Origin: Saccoglossus kowalevskii
Lineage: Eukaryota; Hemichordata; Enteropneusta; Harrimaniidae
DNA: 19,904 nucleotides
Reading direction: 5' to 3'
NCBI RefSeq assembly: GCF_000003605.2
Contig: NW_003131859.1
Coordinates: 582,763 to 602,666, forward strand
Below, piece by piece: positions 8,801 through 17,800 of this stretch; position 1 is the first letter of the stretch, and the number at the start of each line of letters is the position of its first letter. The position numbers were made by a program, and so were the translations under genes. The notes below the pieces were generated by a model that searched no databases, was not told the DNA's origin, and was given only the letters and a program-made list of their open reading frames with translations.

Positions 8801-11800
8801 TTATTACAATATAATTTACATATGATCTGAATTTATTGTGTAAAAATCATTTGGGGTCTGTGGGAAAACATTCAAAGTCAAAATCTTCATTATTATCTTC
8901 GTTGTTGAATTTTTTCGATTGTATGCAACCTTGTCGATGCAGAGCAGATTCTGCCATGATATTTTTCTACACAACTTGACCTGAAACAGCTTACTCTGAC
9001 CTGACAGGTCAATTCTGTTATTAATAACCAATCAGAATGCTCTGTCATACTGATGCAATTTTCTGAAGATTTCAGAAATCGACAATGACATTTTTAAAAC
9101 TGAATACGGAAGTGAATTATCACATTGTTAAAAAAATTGCAGGTTTAAAAGAAATATTTAACACTTTTCAGAGTCGTCAACAGATCAAGCATATAGTTTA
9201 CTGATTCACACCCCATTTAGGATATTGTAGTCGTAATGGACACTGTGATTATTCTGAAAAGTGAAACGATGTCCTATGACCAGGTTTCATGACAGTCAAA
9301 TTTTTAGCATTTTGAATAGCCGGTACGACCTGCTTCCGATTATTTCAGAAAGAGTGTGAACCAGGTTGTGTTGTTTTTTACTGTAAAAGCATAAACCGAA
9401 TGACCCTTTTACGGGCCAACACACACTACCTGAACTACCTGGGCCAATGTTTTCCATGGTATTTTTCAGTACACATTGAGTTGGGTTGTGAACTACCTGG
9501 GCCAATGTTTTCCATGGTATTTTTCAGTACACATTGAGTTGAGTTGTGAACTATCTAGGCCAATGTTTTCCATGGTATTTTTCAGTACACATTGTGTTGG
9601 GTTGTGAACTACCTGGGCCAATGTTTTTCATGGTATTTTTCAGTACACATTGTGTTGGGTTGTGAACTACCTGGGCCAATGTTTTCCATGGTATTTTTCA
9701 GTACACGTTGAGTTGAGTTGTGAACTACCTGGGCCAATGTTTTCCATGGTATTTTTCAGTACACATTGTGATGGGTTCTGAACTACCTGGGCCATTAATG
9801 ATCACAGCCTATCAGATTATAGATTGATTACATCTGCAATATTGCATACCAGTAGCTCTCTTTTAATCTCTATTTTATTTTAAGTTTTAAAAATCTTGTC
9901 CTGACTGGCCATGTCATACGATCTCCATTTTTTCAAACTGGTAATAGTACAATGACCAGTTTCTTTTATGGTGCCAAACCTTATCAACATCACTCCACCC
10001 TACGTTTCCAACTCACAGTTAACATTTACAGGAGAGTTCTTTCGATCGCAAGGTGGCTTGTTTCATGCATATTATAATAAACAACATTTTTATTTTTAAG
10101 ATTAACCAATTGTTAAAGCCAGGTAATATACCGTATACCTGGGGATGCCTTCAACTCATTGATTGTCTAAAAATAAGGAGTGGGCCTATCCTAAGACCAT
10201 AATCCTGCTTCTAAACAATTAACTTTGTAACTAGCTAATATTACATCTGTGTCACTTAATAGTTGTGTTCACGTTACACGAAGTACGGGCTAAGATTTAA
10301 GCTGATTTAGGCTTATCTAGCATATTTGCATTTCGGCTAGACCCAATTGCGTCCACGCACAGGGAGGGCAGTCGTTAGCACGGGCTAAGGGGTGCCATTA
10401 GTCGGTGACCTTTGGTAAGCCGCTATTTACGAACGAAAAATGGATGACACGCGCGAGGTTCTATTTCTGCTGCTGGCATGTTTCGTTCTAATTTTGAAGC
10501 GACGTGCACAGGAACGCGAGAGAAGACGGACCCAACTTATTTGGATGCACAGAAACAGTATACAACGGCATAACAGAATACAGAGTTTTATTAATGCATG
10601 TCGTAGACAGCGAACCAAATTTATTTTGTCTACAATTGGAGCTGCTGTACGCTCTACTACACATCGACCCTATCAGTGTGGAAGCGAGCGCGGAGTAATG
10701 ACTGGTGGAATATTGTCGTTATACGAACATGGGACAATTTTCACACCCAAAGGTCGTCGCAGAGGGCGCTTAGCCCTGAGCTAAGCGTTCGCGCATACTT
10801 CGTTAGCCCGTGCTAAGGTCTAGATCGCCTCTTAAATTCGGATCTAATTTAACCCGTACTTAGCATTCCTTATCCCGTGCTAAGCGTTCACGCACGTTTT
10901 CTTAGCACGGGCTACAGAATTTGACCTCTTAGCCCGTGCTAAGGAGCTGTGCGTGAACGCAACTAATGTTTTGCCTGACCACAAGATGTTGTTTCGTAAC
11001 CTCGGTTTTATCTTCTCTTGACCACTACACACCCACACAATGAAATGTTAGTATGGTAATAACATTCTCACCGAAAATCATGTTCACTGTAAACAAATGT
11101 CTGTGTTCCTATACTAAAATTTTAATGTTCAATGTCAGTTTGTGAATTAAAACAAGTCAACTGCCCATAGACTTCCATGATGTCAGTCCAGGTTTGAAAA
11201 TTTGTTGTTCTGTACCAAATGCTGGTTATGTTCATTATTAATTCCTGTCAACAGATCAACAGTGATAGATTGGTGGATTGGGGGAATGTTATTTATTGGT
11301 ACTATTTATGCTGGTTCCAGGGCCTTATCAAGATTAGTAAGTTCACTATTTTTTTCACCAGTACTGCAGAGGGTACTGCTATATTCTGGTTCCTGGGCCT
11401 TGTCAAGAATAGTATGTTTACTAATTCCTACAGTACTGCAGAAGATGTTGCTTTTTGCTGGTTCTTGGGCCATGATTTAAAATGGCAGACTGATTGCCAT
11501 TTTGTTTTTTTCAGACATACTTTCACATAGTTTATATTTGGTACAAGTACAAGACATAATGGTTAATTACCATCTTATGTTATTTTGGATTTCGATGAAA
11601 TTTACTGGCTGGGTTCTATTTTGTCAATAAGCACTAAAATATCAAAGTGTCATAAACTTTTGTTCAGGCTTGCCTGGGTTGATTTTATTCATACTTAGTA
11701 TGAACATTACACAACTCTTATCACTTTAAAGAAGTACCAATGGGAATGATGTTATTTTTGATGACTTGATTGGATAAAAGATTTCAATATTCAATATTTT

Positions 11801-14800
11801 TCTTTCTTTCTGTTTTTTTTCCTAGTCAATTCCTATTTTTATAATACTTCAAAATAGTGGTCATATCATAGTTGCAATATTGGAATGGGCTGTTCAAGGA
11901 AAAATACCATCTTTTGATATTCAAATCAGGTGAGGCTGTTATTGCTGTACAACAATTTATTTTATCGTCCATGTTTATTCACAAATTTATCTACCACACA
12001 TTCATTCATACTGGCTATAACGATGTAAGCGATGAGTCGTCCTATCAAGTTAGATCGTGTCATTCACTTATTGTTTCAATGTGAGAGGTGAGTCGGTCAA
12101 TCCCATTACATGAGCAGACTTTGACTGGTGAAGATGAGGTAATTTCCAAATAAGCAGACCTTGGCTGATTAAGATGAGGCAATTGCCGATTGAGCAGACC
12201 TTGGCTTGCAAAGATGAGGCAATGGCCGATTGAGCAGACCTTGGCTTGCAAAGATGAGGCAATGGCCGATTGAGCAGACCTTGGCTTGCAAAGATGAGGC
12301 AATGGCCGATTGAGCAGACCATGGCTTGCAAAGATGAGGCAATGGCCGATTGAGCAGACCATGGCTTGCAAAGATGAGGCAATGGCCGATTGAGCAGACC
12401 TTGGCTTGCAAAGATGAGGCAATGGCCGATTGAGCAGATCTTGGCTCTATAGTCTTTGCATGTACTAAATGAATGAAAATTAACAACTCTAAGGTCAAGC
12501 TAAAATAAAGTAATTCATATTAAATGAATTTTTGAATAGAATATGGAAGATCCATACAGGGTTATAACTTGTATTCTTTATTTCACGACTAGTTTATTAT
12601 GGTTGTTGGTTTCTGGTTTATTGGTCTGGCAGAATGATCCCATGGTAAGTATGTATACACATTATTTTGGGTAAGGGCAGTATAATTTCATATTCATGCA
12701 TCTTGAGAATGATATGTTAAGTGTAGTAGTAAATATTCTTAACATGGCATGTAAGATGTATAGCTTCTATTAAGAACTCAAAACTTTATTACCAAGACTG
12801 GCAAGCAGACATTCCCGTTTCCTCTAATGTGACCCCACTATATTAATAGTTGTAGCCTCTCTGTAACATAAGAGGTATCCTCATGGAAAATATACAATAA
12901 TAAATAATATATGAATACATGTAAATGTATATAGTTTCTGTGGTAGGTCTGTGTAGATTTGTTTAATTGAATTATTGTTGATTATAAATTTGTGTTACTA
13001 CAATGTATCATAAAAAAAGAAAAGTTTGGTATAAAATATATGTTAAAATATATAAACTTGACTTAAAATACTGAAAATTGACTAATGAGTAGATTGACTC
13101 ATTTCTTATTTTTGAAATATTATTTAACAGTATTTAATTATATGTACAGGTCTTTCATCTGTTTCTCAGATGTGTGTAAATAGCTTTTGTACTCCAATAT
13201 TATAATAATAGATGAATGTTGTTTCTACTAATTACAGTGATGAGTAGATTGACTCAATTATGAATGTTGTTGCTACTAATTACAGTGATGAGTAGATTGA
13301 CTCAATTATGAATGTTGTTGCTACTAATTACAGTGATGAGTAGATTGACTCAATTATGAATGTTGTTGCTACTAATTACAGTGAATAGTAGATTGACTCA
13401 ATTATGAATGTTGTTGCTACTAATTACAGTGAATAGTAGATTGACTCAATTATGAATGTTGTTTCTACTAATTACAGTGATGAGTAGATTGACTCAATTA
13501 TGAATGTTGTTGCTACTAATTACAGTGATGAGTAGATTGACTCAATTATGAATGTTGTTGCTACTAATTACAGTGAATAGTAGATTGACTCAATTATGAA
13601 TGTTGTTGCTACTAATTACAGTGATGAGTAGATTGACTCAATTATGAATGTTGTTGCTACTAATTACAGTGATGAGTAGATTGACTCAATTATGAATGTT
13701 GTTGCTACTAATTACAGCGAATAGTAGATTGACTCAATTATGAATGTTGTTTCTACTAAATATTCAGAAATTTTATCAGAAAAATGCATTTGTTTCATGA
13801 TCTGATTCAAAATGGCCGATTGTACATACCTTGAACCTTGATACATTCCATTTTCCACTTGTTTCAAAGAATGCACTTTCCGATCCATATATTCAACATG
13901 CCTGGTTCAAACTTCTCGCATACAGACAACATATCAGACAAACATGCATGCATTTTTTTTTGTCACATGGCTGACAGGCATTCATCTTGCAAATACAGAG
14001 AACTCGTACATGTCTGGACCAATCAAGTTTAAATTTCACACATACATCACACATTAGGTCATATATATATATATATATCTTGCGTCTCTAAAACAGGAAC
14101 TATGTCATTAACAATGACTTGTTTTTAAAGATGGTTTTTTTGTATATAGAAAATACATCTTGTATAAAATCTCTGGTTGTCTATTTCAGTTTGACTCTGA
14201 TGGTTATTTCTGGATGGCAGCACATGTGATATTTAATTCTTTCTACTCTTCATTCTCCGCCAACTTTGGAAAATCTGCCAAATTTAGGTAAGTTTTACTA
14301 CAGTTAAACTTTAATCATTCAAACTTTTTGTAGTACCAGTACCTGTCTAGTAAAGATCACACTCATTAACCATAATCTATATAATATATAATCTCTTAAA
14401 AATATCAAACTGAATGTATAGGTAATATAAAAGTTTTTATTGTATTGATTGCCGAAGTGAAAGGTTGGTAGATTTTTATCTGTAAAAGCAGTAGGGGTAC
14501 TGAACTCACATAGTTAAACCTTACTCAGTTTACCCAGTATTGTGGATTAAAACCTTTAGTTAATAGATGCAACAGTTAGCTAGCTAGAAATTTATTCACA
14601 ATTTTTGTCAGAAAATTGAATTTTCTGGTGATTTTCAGGCTTAATTTCTCAGCAGTTTTCTTTGTAAATGCAATTACACACCAGAGCACTATAATTCGGA
14701 AATAATCAAAAAGTTGATTTATGGATCCAATAAACTAGGGAAATCATTTATTCCCTATCAAATTTGTTACTTGAAAAAAATTTTCTTGACACCTGTAGAA

Positions 14801-17800
14801 AATTATTTGGTTCAAAACAATGAAATTAAGAAAAATCAAATTTGCACAATGTTTGTGTGACATGTTGACTCAGGAACACACAAAACATCAAAGAAACTAG
14901 AGAGCTTTCATGATTAGCTTGTTTCTTCTGCCATTTTCAGTTACACCAACAGCATTACTTTTTACATATTAATACACTTGAGTGATCTGGTGACATAACA
15001 CCGTTACCAAAGTATGTATTCTGACACATGCACTAAAGTAGTCCCAAATCGTCACAGTTTGACTAACATTTTGAAGGGAAAATGATGGCATTCAAGGGTG
15101 CACCCACTGAGCCAAGACACACACACAATAATAATAATAATAATAGTAACTTTATTGACTCTTACTCATTCTCTAGGGGGAAAGGAAATAGTCACTAAAA
15201 TACACATACCGGTAATAAGGTATTAAAAGTAATAAACTAAAATGAAATCACTAAAATGCTGACAAAATTTGAAAAACAAAATTGTTCTAGAGAAAAGTTC
15301 AGGTAAAAAAAAAAAATGTTTTTGTCAGATAAGCGACTATTTTCTGACTAAAAAGCATGCTTATAAAAACAAACGCGCATGCTCACACACAAAAGTAATA
15401 AGAAAATGTTAGGTTGTCTGGGGGGGTGTTTCTGTCTTACATTTAGGCTAATTTTGAGGAATTTCGCAAGTACAACTATTTTGCATATCGCATTATATGT
15501 AATTTTTTTTTATTGGGGTCATAGAAACTGATTCAAATACATGTACATGTACCTGTAATACTTTTCTTTGTTGAGCATATAGTTTACCAATTTAAAGTTC
15601 TTATAGGTTCTAAGTTTATTTATTTCATTTGTTATTTTATTATCATTAAATATTTCTTTTTTCCAGTGGGTACTGAATGTTTTTTTCAATTTTTTTTTTT
15701 CAATCAGTAATTTTATTTTATTCCAACAATTCATTTTATTTATTATGTTATTAATGGAATATTACATTATCTCCACAAGGTGAAAAATAACTACGTTGTT
15801 TTTTTGTGTTTGTTTCCAGTGAAATCAATAAACTTTATCACAACTACTTACTGAGTGTGGTAGTATTAATACCTTCAATTGTTATACTTGGTAAGAAACC
15901 ACTCATGTTATTTGTACTATCAATAGTGCTTGTTACAATTTATAGAGTCAGATTAGTGAAAAACATTCGTGTTTCTGGTCAAAATGTACACCACTTCAAA
16001 ATGTGTGTGCTAACACTTTTTTGTTCTTTATTTTCGTCAAAATTAATAAAAAAAACCCATTGAACACTAAAATAAAAATAAAAACACAATATATTATGAT
16101 TATGTTCACATTAATAATAATAAAAATGTGCACCAATGTTAATTTTGGAGAACAAAAGGACCAGAATGTTTTTTTACAACCCCCCCCCCCCCCTTCAAAG
16201 CGCCACAGTGTACCATACTGGTAGTTCTGGTCCTGAGGCATTCAACAGAACAGAATCTTTTTTTCTTTGGTTCTTTTTTCTTTCTTTCATATTTTGGTAA
16301 AACTTTGCCCAAATGTGATGCACATCTTTCTACTCATGCACACAATGACTGGTTACTTAAATTGGAACACCCTAGGCATGTATTCCTCTGTAGCTCTGGA
16401 ATCTACTTAAAATTGTTGCTTTTGGTTTGGTCTTCACATCACAGTAAATCACTCAAATAAAAAAATAAGGCTTTCCAGCAATTTGTGCCCATATTTCATT
16501 GGAGTACCTCAAATCATGGAAGGTAGTTGGGGGAGGATCCAAGATCGCTTTGATTTATTTACTTGGTAAACATTCCTCTATTATGTGATTATTGATAACA
16601 GAATCCAACAACATGTGCAAATCACAGACCCCAGTAATATATTCAGTGATTCAATATTAATAATTAATATTGTGATCCAATAATGAGTTTACATAACCCT
16701 ACTGGGGTCATAGTATCATATTTCACACCTCCAAATATTTAAAAGTCAGTTTGTCATGAAAAGACAGGAAACAAAATATTTCAGGAGGCAACAAGATGTA
16801 TGTTTTTCCACCAGTTTACAAACTGAATCAATTTTATTACTGGAATGAAGCAGTCATTCTTAAAAATATCTAACAAGTATTTTGTTTCCAGTGGCAGGCA
16901 TTGTCAATGACTTATAACGCCATGTGAATCGTTCTGCGCATGTATATTGCTGTCTCTTTTCTCATACACATAGCAGGTTGCAGTCATGATTTTTTTCAAA
17001 CCTGTTGAATAGATAAGCAGAAGCACTGATGGGTTGGAACAAAAATTTACATTGATAATCAGACTTGAAACAAAATCTATAAATCTGGATTAATTCTCGT
17101 CCTCTCTTCTCTCCTATTACCTTCCATGCTTAAATCCATTAATCTGATTGTGAGATTATATAATTGTGTTCTGAATACTGTAGAATACTTTATTTTTGCT
17201 TGGAATTAATTTTAGCTATTTTCGCTGAAGGAGAATAATTCACTGAAAATATAATCCAGCGAATATACCTTTAATCTTATATTTTACATACAAAACACCC
17301 AAAATGTCTATTCAGCGAAAATTAATTCCAGCTAAAATAATGTGTTTTACAGTATATGTGATCATATAGGAATGCCCTTAATCTTTGGGAGATTACATAT
17401 TTTACAGAAGTTTCATAATTCTTTGTATGTTGTCTAATTACTTGGAGTGTCTGTTTGTATTATTCGTAAAATTTATTACCTAGGGTAACAGTAAATTTAT
17501 ACTTAAGTTTCACATGACCCTCTGATGCACTATTACCCGGTAGATAGATTAACCTAATTCTATGGGAATGTCTTAAAGTGTAATTCTCCCATGCAGAGTT
17601 CTATTTCTATATACATATTTCTATTTCTATGAATATATATTTCTGCCACCATGCGATCTTATGCTTGTTGTTGATTGGTCGATACATCACAGTGGTACTA
17701 TTTTTAAAGATGTCCATCAAAACATTGCCATACTGGTGTTGGCTGTTTTCATAAATTATAACTATTTCACTATTTTCTTTGCATTTGCATCAGCTATCCA

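Larger units (their letters stand above)
8394..11262 (+). other. TMEM241 intron 2
   Basis: Longest complete intron. It holds an ATAAGCCC-type inverted-repeat relic (about 8550-8640), a cluster of AGGTCA half-sites (8977-9011), the 58-bp minisatellite (9432-9794) and the inverted-repeat transposon relic (10262-10963). An open minus frame at 8816-9031 has no recognised homology. Confidence 0.9.
12645..14189 (+). other. TMEM241 intron 5
   Basis: Starts gtaagt and ends gtctatttcag. It contains the 48-bp minisatellite (13214-13758), a single outlying piece of its unit (about 13081-13104) and an AT dinucleotide run (14060-14078). The rest is AT-rich without features. Confidence 0.9.

Noticed and set aside
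10504-10784. An intact transposase gene in intron 2
   Set aside because: The frame is short, shifts near 10560 and has no catalytic domain.
12060-12498. Three overlapping minus-strand open frames of 104-120 codons
   Set aside because: All are the same peptide cycle produced by the 40-bp minisatellite in shifted frames.
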